The notes beneath the pieces are model-generated. The model ran no database searches. It had not been told where the DNA came from and saw only the letters and a list, made by a program, of their open reading frames with translations. The position numbers were made by a program, and so were the translations under genes. Shown one piece after another: positions 38,218 to 50,262 of a DNA stretch of 64,000 nt (position 1 is its first letter; every line of letters starts with the position of its first letter). This stretch comes from Carallia brachiata (lineage: Eukaryota; Streptophyta; Magnoliopsida; Malpighiales; Rhizophoraceae): the NCBI GenBank assembly GCA_021464245.1, contig JADCRB010000016.1, forward strand, positions 14,238,350-14,302,349, given 5' to 3'.

Positions 38218-39316
38218 TCCCTTCTATGGTTTGGAGAACCGAACCGAATCGACTGGTTAAACTGAAAAAATTGGAAACTGGCCTCATGTTCAGTTCGATT
38301 CTCATATTAAAGCCAGAAAGTCCAAGAACCGGGTAAAAGTCGGTGAACCAGACCGGTTCAACTGTGAACCGGTCCCAGTTCTACCAGTTTAGTTGGTTTT
38401 TTTTTTTTTTTTAGGGTGATTGGTTTGTTTGTTAATGCTGAACATTTTATAAAAAAATAAAAATTGAGTTTAAGAAGACTCGAGCTCTCATCAAAAATAA
38501 CTAACAAGGGAGTTACCACTATTCCACCAGTTCTTACTTAATAATAACATGACAAATAAAATATATATTAGTATTGTATCTTTTTTTTTCTCTTAAAAAT
38601 CTTATATCTTAAGAAAAATAATTCAAAAAAAAGAAAATACAAAAAAAAATTTATTAATTTTTTTTAATGTAGAAAATTTTCTTAGATTAAAATGTTTTTA
38701 CCTAAATTACTTTAAAATAAAACATATGATTATAATATACTTTATATTTTAATTTTTTGACATAAATTATTTACTTCCACAAAATAAATATTTTGTTAAT
38801 TTTGTCGCAAATTTATAATTTAGATTATTTATTTATTAGTGTATTCATTTTTAACAAATGAAAATAAATACATTAGTTGAAAATAAAAGATATATAAATG
38901 AGAAGATACTTTGTCCTTAATTGAAGGAATTAGTTTAGTTGTCTATATAAATATATTATATTAATCATCTTAACATGTATTAAATTATATTAAATTACAT
39001 TGTCCTTAATTATTTACCTCTATACTATATTACTTAATTTTTAATATTATTGTATATTAAATTATAAATTACATATAATTAAATTTTCAAATATAATCTT
39101 ATAATATATATAATACATATATTTTATATATTTTCACATTTTACTTCTCAATATTTTTACATAATATATATAAATATTCAATTTTTTTATATATTTAATA
39201 TTAAATACCGATTTTACCGGTTTAACCACAGTTACACCAGTTGAATCGGTTGAATTTTAAACCTTTTAATATTTGGTTCAATGACCAGTTCAGTTCTTAA
39301 AACCTTAATCCCTTCT
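38218..39316. mobile_element. Non-autonomous hAT element
   Basis: The element 38226-39308 (1,083 bp) is flanked by a perfect 8-bp duplication TCCCTTCT (38218-38225 and 39309-39316). The ends are imperfect inverted repeats: left ATGGTTTGGAGAACCGAACC, right read inward TTAAGGTTTTAAGAACTGAACT. Both subterminal regions are rich in AACCGGTT-type motifs, while the 800-bp centre is AT-rich filler without a coding frame. Transposition would need a transposase from elsewhere. Confidence 0.7.
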
Positions 39317-41590
39317 AAAAATTTATCTGTTTTTATTTCTTTTTGTACTAAGCAAAGCTCTACAAAATAAAGATTAAAAATAGCTGCAATCGCAATCATA
39401 TTAGCCACAAATCCAACCTATTTTCTTTTTATTCACTCTTCTTTTTTAATATTATTAAACTTAATGCTATTTGAAGCTAATTTTTACACATTATAATAAT
39501 TTTATCTCTAAAACTATAGTCGAAAACATATCAATTATAACGATTAGAAGTAGTAGTTTGATGACAAGTCGATATGTTTTCTATGCTAACAACCCAAGTT
39601 CAAGTCCTTGCAGCCGCAACTCTCCCCCGATAAATAAGTTGGGTGTTTGCTACGTTTAAGAAAGATTGAATGCACAGTGAGTTACAAACTCAATAATTGC
39701 TACGGTCTTTAGTGGTAGAGCCACATAATTTTAGTGGTGGGTCCTTTTCTATGATAGTTGGTAAATCAATATGTAAGATCCACTCCAACAAGTAAATACA
39801 ATTACCAACATACTTATAATAAATTTTTTTTTCTTATCAAAAAAAAAATTGTCATTCATATGAGCTCTTGGAAATCATAAGAATATATTTTCCTACAACA
39901 ATTTGGGCACTTAACTCTCAGTGCCATTCTGAAATTGGATTAACACTGGAAAAAAAAAAAGAAAAAGCACCGGGAGTATGAAAAAAGTTGAAAAAAAAAA
40001 AACCATATGTAGTTGTCAGCATATCTAGAGGCTTAACTACCTTCTCGCGCGCATAAATACCGCCACAATTCCGTTTAATAGAGGACTTTTGCTTTGTCCT
40101 CAGTTTGACAATCTTCATCACACTCTAGAGGAAGAGTTAAGGGGATTGGGAGATCTATATGTAGGGCTGAATTACAATTCCATGTGCTGCTAATAAATTC
40201 AGACAATGATAGATAGCTGACTTGGTGGTTTTGACCAACTCTACGTGCTTCAATGGCATGCCCTACTGAATGAGGTGTTTTGCAACTTGTCACCATTTAT
40301 TATAAACCTACTCTTAACCTGTTAGTCACAGAATTCAATAGTGATTAAAGGTGCTGTTGAACTCAGTTCACTAAGAATTCTAGTGCTTGATAGTAAGAGT
40401 TTGTTAGAACTTGTTTATTATGTAATGAGCAAATTCAAAAAGAATTTTTTTTTAAAAAATTATTTGTTGGATACTAAATTTATTCTTATAGTTACTTTAT
40501 GTTTATTTTTTACGTCGGTCTAATGGGATTTTTTTTTAATTTAACTATCAAATCACTCATATTATTTTAATCTCACAAGAATATTACCATTTCTCTTTAT
40601 TAAACAAATTAAGTTTGAAAACAACTTTGGACTCAACTCGTTCAGCTTCATTTATATTTTGTTAAGAAACTTAATATGATCGTTTTAAATATCATAACGC
40701 AAACAAACTGTTTGTAATTCGAAGACTTGGCTCATTAAAAATTGATAAAAACTTTGGTGGTTGACACTCATGCGGTAAATTGTCACCCCAATGGTCCAAT
40801 CAAATCGAGAATGAGTTAAGGGCTTGAGGCACATATATGATTAGATTCTTTGGGATCAAACCATGAAAGGGATATGATATTTTTCAATGCTAAATTTTTA
40901 TATTTTTTTATATATAAGTTTTAAATTTTTTTAAATCTCATTTGAGTATTTTATAATTTTTTTTATTAAATCAGTTTATCTGTCGATTGAAAGTCATCAA
41001 TTTATTAAATAATGATTATAACCTTACAAAAATTATTTGAAAAAAAGTTAAATATACTATTTGAAAATTTTTTCTATCAAAAATATATACTTTACATATT
41101 TAATTTGAGTATTTATTGATTAAAAAAGTATTTAATGTGCATATTTATTGATAAAAAATATTTAATTTGTATATTTAACTTTTAAAATAATTTTCATCAA
41201 ATTAAACTCATTTATTAATAAATTCACTACCTTCGTAAAAAAAAGATTAATTTAATAAAAACTAACAAATTTAGAATTTAAATAAAATATTAAAAAAATA
41301 TAAAACTCAGACAACAAAATGATAAAGATTTAAGACAAAAAAATCATATCCCAAACCATGAAACAATAAAGAGTTGTCACGCCGGAAGCTGTGCCAATTA
41401 ACTAGGTAAGAATTTGCTTGCAATAGATTTATCATCGGTAAACTGAAAAAGGTATGTGTCTAAAATCCCAGATGGTTATGCAAATATTTCATAATACGAT
41501 CAGTTGCACCAAATCGAGACCCTTGGAGACCCCACCACCAGTAATTGATTGTTCCAAAGTTACTTAAAACTGGTCATCCATTGCAACGGA
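39317..41590. other. Intergenic with a possible decayed SINE
   Basis: AT-rich and without a supported gene. Positions 39550-39660 contain a B-box-like stretch (AAGTTCAAGTCC near 39597-39608), which may be a degenerate tRNA-derived SINE, but I see no tail or flanking duplication. The 73-codon minus-strand frame at 40075-40296 is somewhat less AT-rich and could be a gene fragment; I recognise nothing in it. Confidence 0.3.
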
Positions 41591-41596
41591 AAAAAA

Positions 41597-41653
41597 TTGG
41601 CGACATGATAAAAAAAATTGGCGACATGATAAAAAAAATTGGCGACATAATAA
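41597..41653. repeat. 21-bp tandem repeat, three units
   Basis: Three adjacent copies of TTGGCGACATGAT plus a run of eight A. The first two are near identical and the third has ATAAT in place of ATGAT. The array sits directly next to the AT-rich minisatellite that starts near 41660. Confidence 0.85.
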
Positions 41654-41659
41654 CTTATG

Positions 41660-41960
41660 TATTTGATTATTAAAAGGTTGTAAAAAAGAAGAAAGTTATC
41701 GAAAAAAATATTGTGAAAAAATAAAATTATTTGAATTAATAAAAAAATTATGAAAAAAAATAAAAAAAATAAATAATAATTTATAAAAGAAAAAATTATG
41801 AGAAAAATTAATTATTTAAAATTGTGAGAAAGAAAATAATGAAAAAAAATAAATAATAATTTATGAAAAAAAAGTGAAAAAATGATATTGTTTGTATTAT
41901 TGAAAAAGTTTTAAGAAAGAAAAAATTATGAAAAAATAATTTAATTGTAAATAATAAAAT
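41660..41960. repeat. AT/purine-rich minisatellite, same family as 13105-13395
   Basis: Degenerate units combine TTGTGAGAAAGAAAATAATG-like, AATAAATAATAATTTATGA-like and TTATTTGAAT-like parts. The same parts in the same order make up the array at 13105-13395, 28 kb away, so this is a dispersed repeat family rather than a purely local slip product. Confidence 0.5.
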
Positions 41961-43138
41961 TTTTAAATAAAATTTTTTTTTTTACTATTTTCTAATAAAA
42001 CAAATAAAACATTAGTGTTTAAAACATCTAAGTAGCCGATGCACAATGACATCACATACATGTCACAAAACTATGCATCGAAACTCTTTCGGAACGTATT
42101 ATTGTCCCCTTTACTTATGTTTTCTCTCTCTTTTCATGTCAAAGGTGGTGTCGCTCTCTTTTTAAGTTTATTTTTTTTGTCGCTCTCTTTTTAAGTTTAT
42201 TTTATTACATAATAACGGTCACAGCCCAAATAAATACAGAAGCACAGGGTGGTCAATTTACAACGGGCCCACGAACGGCACCTGGCCCACGGTTGAAAAT
42301 AGCTCTTGTGGGGACCACTAATAATAATAGAACTTGTTCAGATTAAATGTAGTCGAACTAATTTTGTCATTTTTACTAAATCTTAGAAACATATTTTTTC
42401 AGTAATTTAATATAACAGTCTTTATTTATTGTAAGAGGTAAAGTAGTTTTTAATTAATCTATGAAATAATACTCTTATTTTTTCATTTTATTAAAAAAAA
42501 CAAAAACTAAATGGAATTATAAAATAGCCGGTTTATGTGGACATTAACCAGGACTTTTGGGGGCTTCTTTGCTAGTCTCACGGTGCTTTAAATAAGCCAA
42601 GACCCACCGCATGTGAGCTCAGGATTCTGTCATTGATGATGTGGTTCTACTGCTTCAAATGCATAAACTTTAATTCATTGTAGTAATTGCTACGTAAATC
42701 TTGCATCGTCATTTAATTGATCAGCCAAAAATGATTGTCGCCATTGCCCCATTCCCATTATTGTATCCTAATTATGGCTGATTTTCGAAGATAATAATTA
42801 TAACGATAAAGATGGTAGGAAGTTCCCTTCTATGGGTTGCTCGTCTCATCTCTTCTTGAAAAATTCTAAAATTTTCGAAATTTTTACAACTGAGTTTTTT
42901 TTTTTTTGAATTTTATATCAATCATAAATCTTAATTTTTCTTTCAGTCAAAATTTAGTCAAATTAGTAGATATATAGTTTAAATTAACTAAAATTGTATA
43001 AGAAAATATTCTCAGATATACTCTAAAAATATAGAAATATCACCACATGTGTTATTCATTGAATTTCTCTCTCTCTCTCTCTATCCTTTTTTCACATATG
43101 AAAGGTTTAAAAAAAAAACCCAAATATTTCCCATCAAC
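41961..43138. other. Intergenic, no gene seen
   Basis: AT-rich with a CT repeat near 43067-43082. A 22-bp phrase containing GTCGCTCTCTTTTTAAG occurs twice (about 42149-42170 and 42178-42200). No reading frame of interest. Confidence 0.4.
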
Positions 43139-43769
43139 ATAAATGGTGGAGGTGACAAAATTTGACCCGACTCAATAGTCAACCTAAATCCACCCAAAAA
43201 ATTTGATTCGAACCCAACCTGAAAAACTTAACCGGGAACTCGAAATAGCCTAAAAATTTAAGGTCAAATCCCTGATTCAAACGACCTCCACAATATGAAT
43301 TTGTTTTCTTTTCTGAACAAAAAAATAAAATGAAAAAAAATTATAACATTTGAAGCATATATTTTATATTGTAAAGTATAGATTCTACTATTTTCAATAT
43401 AAATTTTAATTATAAATTCTTGTGAAAATATTTTGAAATTTTTTTATGAATTTAAGATTTTATTTTTAGTTTTTATAAATTTTTTAAAAAATTATCTTAA
43501 ATTATTTTTGATTTTATGATTTTTTTTAAGAATTTTTTATAAAATTTCAAAAAAAAATTAATTTTTAAATTTTGTTAATAAAAGACACCATCTCTTACAA
43601 AATGATGACATGACCAACTTATAAGTTAATCTGAACTTGAAGTAACGTAATTTAAAATGAGTTAAAAATAATTTAATTAAAAAATAATCTAATCCAAATT
43701 AACCTAAACTTGAAAACCACAGAATCCGAACGTAACCTAACAAATCGAATTGACGCCTCCAATAGACGG
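43139..43769. mobile_element. Possible non-autonomous DNA transposon
   Basis: Candidate element 43147-43761 (615 bp). The left end TGGAGGTGACAAAATT and the right end read inward TGGAGGCGTCAATTCG form an imperfect inverted pair. The flanking 8-mers ATAAATGG (43139-43146) and ATAGACGG (43762-43769) match at 6 of 8, suggesting an old hAT-type duplication. The interior is AT-rich and non-coding. Borders are less certain than for the other elements. Confidence 0.42.
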
Positions 43770-45101
43770 TAATATTGGCAATTGGTAAAGCGATATCGAA
43801 GGGTGATCTCCCGAAGCGCTACGTCAATTAATTAAAAAAATATGTAAAATTGTCAGTAGTAGAATCTTCCAGCATTATTTGGGTTCTTTTTCTCCTCGTG
43901 TTGCGTTCCCACTCCTACTTTCTTGCCTTGCCACTTTTATGGGATGAAACCCATATTTTAGTTTATGAATTTAGACAATTCAAAAAGCCAATGTATATTA
44001 ATTTTTGACTGGCAAGTAAGCACAGTGTGAAACTCTGGCTCCTGTTACCTGTATTGGTTGCCACAAATTCTCCGGAGAAAACATTAAACTATAGGAGAAC
44101 ACTTGGTGCAGCGCATTCGAACACCACCACACTACAAATTAAATGCCCCACTCAGTCCATCCACAAACAGCAATTAGTACTGTGGAATTTAGAGAAGATA
44201 AAAGTCCCCCAACCATATGGCACGTCAACGCGCATGCAAGGTCTGACCTCCCGACAGTCAACCATTCAAAAGCTTACCCAATCTTTTATTTCCTTTTGAA
44301 CTTCTTTCCTTCCTCGGCTCTATCTATTAAATAAACAGACACGGTGACGCCGTAGGACTTCATTAAAAATATAATCAGTAATTACACGAAAATGAGGCCA
44401 TAAATATGCAAACATCTATATAATTATATATTTTTTAGACGTGTTACTTTCACATTAAAAATCTCGCATTCATCAAATAGTTTTCTCTCATTTGAATTTA
44501 GATATTTTTAATTTGACTTTACCACTAAATTACGTTATGGGAACGTATTAAATTTACCCATACCACGCATGCAGTCACTTAATGACATTTATGTAGAAAA
44601 TCTTCCACTCAGGTAGTGTTGGACGATTCATGTTAGAGGTTGGACCAGGACCATGCTTTGTTGCTCAAGTAGGTAGTTGTTAAATTTTACTGTTATTAGT
44701 CATGGCAATTGTTTTCCCACGGTGTTTCTACATTGGTGTAAAAAGAGTGTTAGTCGCTGACTAAGGTGTATAACTATCTTATGTTAATGGAGAGTTACTA
44801 GAAGGCCATGTCAACTGTCAAGTGGCAAGCAAAGAAAAAGTGGCCACCAAAAGACTTACTGCCCTTTATTTTTGGATGGCTATCTTTACACTTTTTCGCC
44901 TTTTTACTTATTATTATTTTTTCTTCAAACACAAGGCGGCAAACTTTAAGAGGCACGCGTAGATGCACGGTATATTTAACAAAATTTAGAAGTTTTTTTA
45001 AAAAAAAATTAATTATCTAAAAAGTTATATTACTGCATAGCTTCATATTCTCATTTAAAGGTAAATTACTAAATTTTTTCTTTTTTTAAGGAGACTCTCC
45101 A
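43770..45101. other. Intergenic, no gene seen
   Basis: Moderately AT-rich. The plus-strand frame at 44027-44299 (90 codons) and the overlapping 44143-44334 have no recognisable domain, signal peptide or flanking splice structure that would support a gene. Confidence 0.35.
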
Positions 45102-45559
45102 ATTAATATTAAGGTTGTCAGAATTGGTCCGATCATCGACTGGAAATATTAGTGGGCTAAGATCAACCGGTTGAACCGATTGAACCGGTATTTAATAATA
45201 TATATGTATAAAAGTGATTCAAAAAATAATAATTATAGATAGTGATTAAATATTAATTTTTCTATTTTAAGGATAAAATTGAAATTTTCAATCAAATTTA
45301 AGATTAAATTGAACTTTTTAATTAAATTTAGTAGTGAAATTATAATTTAAATAACATTTAGGGTTAAATTATAATTCATAAATTTTTTAATTTTATTAAA
45401 TCGGTCCAACCAATTCGGTTTTCACCGATTCTTGACCAGTTTTGACCGGTTTGAGTCACCCATCAAAATTTTCCTAAACATGCCCGGACCCCCGCCGATC
45501 ACCCGTTCAATCAATCTGATCGGCCGGTTCGGTCTGATTTTTACAACACTGATTAGTAC
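45102..45559. mobile_element. hAT-type MITE related to the one at 15759-16139
   Basis: Element 45110-45551 (442 bp). The left end TAAGGTTGTCAGAATTGGTCC and the right end read inward CAGTGTTGTAAAAATCAGACC form imperfect inverted repeats that also match the ends of the 15759-16139 element. The flanking 8-mers ATTAATAT and ATTAGTAC agree at 6 of 8. The interior is rich in AACCGGTT and GACCGGTT phrases near both ends with an AT-rich centre. No coding capacity. Confidence 0.55.
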
Positions 45560-46662
45560 TAGTTGCCAGAAAAGTTACTATTCAATGAATATAAGAGCAT
45601 TATTCATGCTGATATTTGGTTGTATGACCCTTTTTCTCCAAAATTTCGGGATTGTTTTGGAGCCGAATCCAATAGCAGTTCAGTAGTATTCGATACATTG
45701 TTTTGAAGGTAAAAACAAATTGTACATGCTATCTTGGCATAACAAATCAAAAAACAATGTTTCCAACTTCCAAGTTATTTTGAAGTGTGACATTCATTCG
45801 AACAAGCATATGGTTTTCGTCTCTTAAAAATTGAACGCTAAGCATAGAATTATTACAAGAAACATATTCATTTTCATTTTGGAATTCATTTGGTAGCTAA
45901 GAAAACTGCTAATCAAATATGTGTACTTTATTAAATATATGTACTTTCAATATACAAACTTCTGTATACTTAATATTTTTGAAAAGAAAATACAGGTCAA
46001 ACAAGCTGTCTAAACTGCATTTGTTTGTTTGTTTCATTTTGTGCTAATCAAGTAATGAAATGGATATTGGTTGTCAATATTCAGCTAGGCTGGGAGGGTG
46101 GTCTTTGATTGCTAGACCAGCTCATCGCTTTTGTACTAGTCCAACAAAACCTGGCTTAATTTGAGAATTATTGGGTAGAACCAGCCAATATTGATGGTGG
46201 GCCGAGTCATATTTTTCTATTTTGGCTCACACGATGAATTCAAATGCTCCCTCTCTTTTTCTTTTTCTTTTTTGTGCATTTCCTTAATATGCAAAGAAAA
46301 AAAAAAAAACTCATTTTTCTTGTAACAAAACCCCCCTTCCCAAAAAAAAGAAGGGGGGACAGAAATCATAAATTTAAATGTCACTTGAGATGATTAACAT
46401 AAATCTAAGTAATTAGATTTATTTTTTAAATTTTATCTCTCTACCTTCTAATTTTAGACTAAAAACAGAGAGATAAAAATTAAATGGCAGTAACTAAACG
46501 ATAAATAAATAAACTATCATCCAGTGAAAATCTATCCACTCCGAACTCTTCTCTACAGTTGGATCCAAACCTACATAATTTACTGTTACACCAAAACCAA
46601 AAATTTAAAATGTCCAACGCAAACCCGCAACCGCCAGTCTGCTTTCTAAGAACGCACCAAAA
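45560..46662. other. Intergenic upstream of the SCP1-like pseudogene
   Basis: No gene seen. It contains a strong hairpin at 46331-46358 (arms CCCCCCTTC and GAAGGGGGG, ten-base A-rich loop). Sequence from about 46500 may be the leader of the downstream phosphatase locus. Confidence 0.4.
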
Positions 46663-47543
46663 ATGGTGTCCAAGAGTGCAAAGAAGACCCCGACCAAGCG
46701 TACAAGGGACCGCCGACGACGCCACCGTAAGAAGACTCCGGCGAAATCAGTGGCTGAAGCTTCATCCGCCATCATCAGATCCATCAACAAGACCATCTTC
46801 ACCAGGAGGCGCCGCCTCACTAAGCTATTGTCCAAACTGGCCCGCATTGGCCCCAACAGCCACTAGCTAAAAAGGCCACAACGTTTTAAAGAAAGGTTTG
46901 AAATTTCCAAGCCAAGAAGAGACCAAAGAGCAAGACCTTGAAAAGGACAACATGTGCAGGGTGCTTGAGTTTTATGTCCCATTGCCGCCTATGACCTCGC
47001 CGGAGAAAAGAACAGTCTTTCTCGATCTTGATGAGACATTGGTCCATTCCAAGACAGAACCACCGTCCCAAATATTCGATTTCATTGTGAGCCCAAAGAT
47101 TGATGGAAAATACATGAATTTTTATGTCTTGAAGTGGCTGGGAGTGGATGCTCTCCTGAAGGCATTGGGGGAGAAATTCGAGGTGGTGGTGTTCACCGCC
47201 GGGTTGAAAGAATACGCCTCGCTGGTCCTCGATATGCTTGATGTTAAAGGGGCGATATCGCATCGGCTTTACGGGGACTCCTGCAGGAAAGTTGATGGGA
47301 AGTATGTGAAGGAATTGTCTCAGATTGAGAGGGACTTGAAGAGGACGGTAATTGTTGATGATAGCCCTGGTTCTTATGTTTTCCATACGGAAAACGCGGT
47401 TCCGGTGAGGCCTTTTTATAGATGATCTTGGGGATTTGGAGTTGGTGAAGTTGGGGAGATTTTTTGAGCAATGTGATTGTTTTGATGATATGAGGGATGC
47501 TGTTAGGCAGTTTATTAGTGATGGGAATTTGGTGGTACAATAA
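46663..47543 (+). pseudogene. SCP1-like small phosphatase (HAD/FCP1 domain), broken
   Basis: An intronless relative of plant SCP1-like phosphatases, which remove phosphate from Ser/Thr (CTD-type substrates) using an aspartyl-phosphate intermediate. The start ATG at 46663 gives a very basic N-terminus (KRTRDRRRRHRKK). The catalytic signature DLDETLVHS lies at 47018-47047, FTAGLKEYAS follows, and the VDDSPGSY motif lies near 47353. Three lesions interrupt the frame: an in-frame TAG at 46864, a shift at the A-run 46869-46873 (five A where four would keep frame), and one extra T in 47413-47417. After the last shift the C-terminal segment continues to a TAA at 47541. The catalytic core itself (about 46871-47412) is open. 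It is a pseudogene unless the indels are sequence errors; the TAG is harder to explain that way. Confidence 0.85.
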
Positions 47544-50262
47544 CATATATGCAATAATAATGGATTACTCAATTTGCATTTTGTGTTCTTGTTCTTTTGC
47601 CAATTTTTTTTTAAAAAGGATTTTCATTTTTCTTGTTTTTTTTGGTTTTAAAATTAAGTTGTGTTGAACTTGAAGAGTTTGTTCAATTTCAAATGAGAAA
47701 AGGAACTTAAAACAAAGATTTTTAATTTATAATTTATGGTTCTTAATCTTCGCACTTTTCTTATTTTTCAGTGTAATATAATCTAATCAAGATAACAAAA
47801 GTTGCATCAAAAATTCCGCACCATGTCTTAATGCGGCTCAAATCTGCGTACTTGCTCAAAGGGAAGTTTGGGACATCACAAGGTCTCCCGAATTGGCTGG
47901 AGACTATAATGTTGTACTGATTATCTGTTTTTTCTTTTCCACTACTATTTACTCACTCTTAATTCTTTTTAAAGATTAAAATTATCTCTCTCAAATGACA
48001 TTCTAATAATTAAAAATTTATATTTTTATCCCGTAAGTTCTGAGTTTTTATTTTAAAAGATTCATAAAGTTTATAAGAATAAGAGAGTTATAATCACTAT
48101 ACAACTCAAAAGATGAGATTTATAATAATAAAAAAAAATTATTTCTATTATATAGTTCACAGCTAAATAAATCTTTTAATAAAAAAAAATACAATTAATG
48201 TTATTGCTTAAAAGGAAAGAAAAAACCTCTCGAGGGGAGAATTCACAATTTTTCTTTGATTCTGCTGTTCTTATAATAACTTGCTCTCATGTGTAAATCA
48301 AGAAAGTCGAATATCATACGAGAAATATAGAACCTGTGGAATCGGAGGAGTATAGATTGGTGGAACTGTATCATTTCCTTCCCTTACGCAAAGTAACCAA
48401 CTGGGCCTAGATAATTGACATAATGCTATAAAACAAATCATGGCATTGTCCGGGTGCTAATTGCTGCCTACTAATGCTATTACGAGATCACCACGACATT
48501 TGGATGGATGGAAGAGTTATTTAGAAGGTTTGAACCTCCATTAATTGACCTTGGATGCAACCATTAGTACTTTCCATGGAGTACGGCTATTCAAAGCCTC
48601 CAAAGCCTCCAAAGGTTGTAATTCAAACAAACCAAAGCCATTTTCATGTTCCCAATTCCTAGAACATTTTCACACATCACATCTAGTCTCTTTCCCATAG
48701 AACTTCAAATGATGCTGTCCGTCACAATCTCATGCGTAAAGTGCCTCCTCAAATCTGCCTTCCTCAAAGCTGTGCTTTTCAAATCATAAACCTGTGTGTC
48801 TTAAAGCTCAAAATATGCCTCCTCCTCATAGAACTATAAAGGAAGGCTCTACAAGATAGAGCCATCTAACAACCAACTCAAAAATCTGTGTGCAACTACC
48901 AGTGCATCGGCGGCAACAACAAAAACAATAGAGTCTTAATCCTAAATTTATGCGTCAATACGAATATGCCTTTTAAACTTCTTAAGCGGCAATGGCCTGT
49001 AAGTTTTCCTTTTTCTTTACCCCTTTCGCTTGCACAACTGATATGCTTGCTGCCATATCCTTTGCAATCTCATATTATTGAAAACTGACATGCTTTGCAA
49101 TCGCTTTAAAATGTATGTTTGATCCTAACACACGGTAATGAAAGAAGCAATGGGTACCATATGCGGCCTTATCATGGCAGAAAATACTTGCAAACGAACA
49201 AATGAAACCCCTCACAAAATCAACTGTAAGTACTAAGTACTGCATACTACATGAAGTTGGAACTGAATGCCGAATAGGAATGCAGAACCCAAATGCAAAC
49301 AAAATTTAGCAAAGACAACAACCGTCCAGCTCCAAGATGGCACTATCGTTATGCGACAGTGTTAATGCTTCAATGCGACAGTGTTAATGCTTCAATGTTG
49401 AAAACAGAAAAACCTAAGTGCAGGGTTTCTACACTTAAAGAGAAACACAAATCCCAAGATACTTGGAAACCATTTGAAGTTCCAATCATCTTGGGTCTGC
49501 TATTTTCATAACAGCATAGAATTTGATTAAGCATCGTGTAGCTCAGATAGCAAAAATTTGAGGAAATAAGCCTGGGACAGATCCCGGGGGCAATGTGTCT
49601 AAACAGAAAAAGAAGCAGAAGCAACAAAGCAAGCCAAAGAGAGCTACAGAATAGTAACCTTATAAGCTTTCACCTTGAAGGACATTCCCAGACAATGATT
49701 TTCTTCAACAACTATCTTAACCAAAATTTTTGGTTCCACAGGGATGTGACCGACCCTGTAGCACTAAATCACTAGATTTGCCTTAAGAATTATACTAGCA
49801 ATAGGTGCAATTGTATCGCAATAAAAGCACATAGCAAAGCTACATGAGTTGATTCTGCCAAACAAATGGAGGAAAACCAAAACAAAATAGAGGACAATGT
49901 AAGCTGTGTAAACAATCAGGACCATCAAATTTCAAATTCCCCCATCAATTCAACTTCTAAAGATAAAATCACCGACCAGGATCAGTAGCTCTTTCAGAAA
50001 ATCTGCTAATCAAGCACTGAAAAATTCATGAAATCAACATACCCACATCCATCAGTGGTCTATTCAATCTCTCTAATCCATTATACATTAGGGAAATACA
50101 AGAGAGACCCACATAAGAAACAACTCTTTAAGCAACAACAGCAACAATAACAACAACAATAAGCTCTCCCAAACCAAGCCTCCCGTCAAAAAATCACATA
50201 CTTTCTCTCTCTTCCAATAACCAACCACCTAGAAAAAGCACCCAGAAAGAACAAACAAAGAT
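47544..50262. other. Intergenic, includes probable 3' region of the six-Cys gene
   Basis: AT-rich up to about 48300, more balanced from 48300 to 50230. A perfect 22-bp tandem duplication lies at 49351-49394. The part nearest 50262 should be the 3' UTR of the minus-strand gene at 50263-50607. Scattered short frames (for example 49293-49511 and 49370-49627) show no recognisable family. Confidence 0.35.
49351..49394. repeat. Perfect 22-bp tandem duplication
   Basis: Two identical adjacent units beginning ATGCGACAGTGTTAATGC, 49351-49372 and 49373-49394, with no mismatch, suggesting a recent slip event. Confidence 0.9.

Noticed and set aside
40075..40296. 73-codon minus-strand frame, slightly less AT-rich than its surroundings
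   Set aside because: I considered a retroelement or gene fragment, but no recognisable motif is present.
44027..44334. Two overlapping plus-strand frames of 90 and 63 codons
   Set aside because: No domain, no signal peptide with a convincing cleavage context, and no neighbouring exons.
46886..47572. 228-codon minus-strand frame across the phosphatase locus
   Set aside because: It is the antisense shadow of the SCP1-like gene, whose plus-strand frame has clear catalytic motifs.
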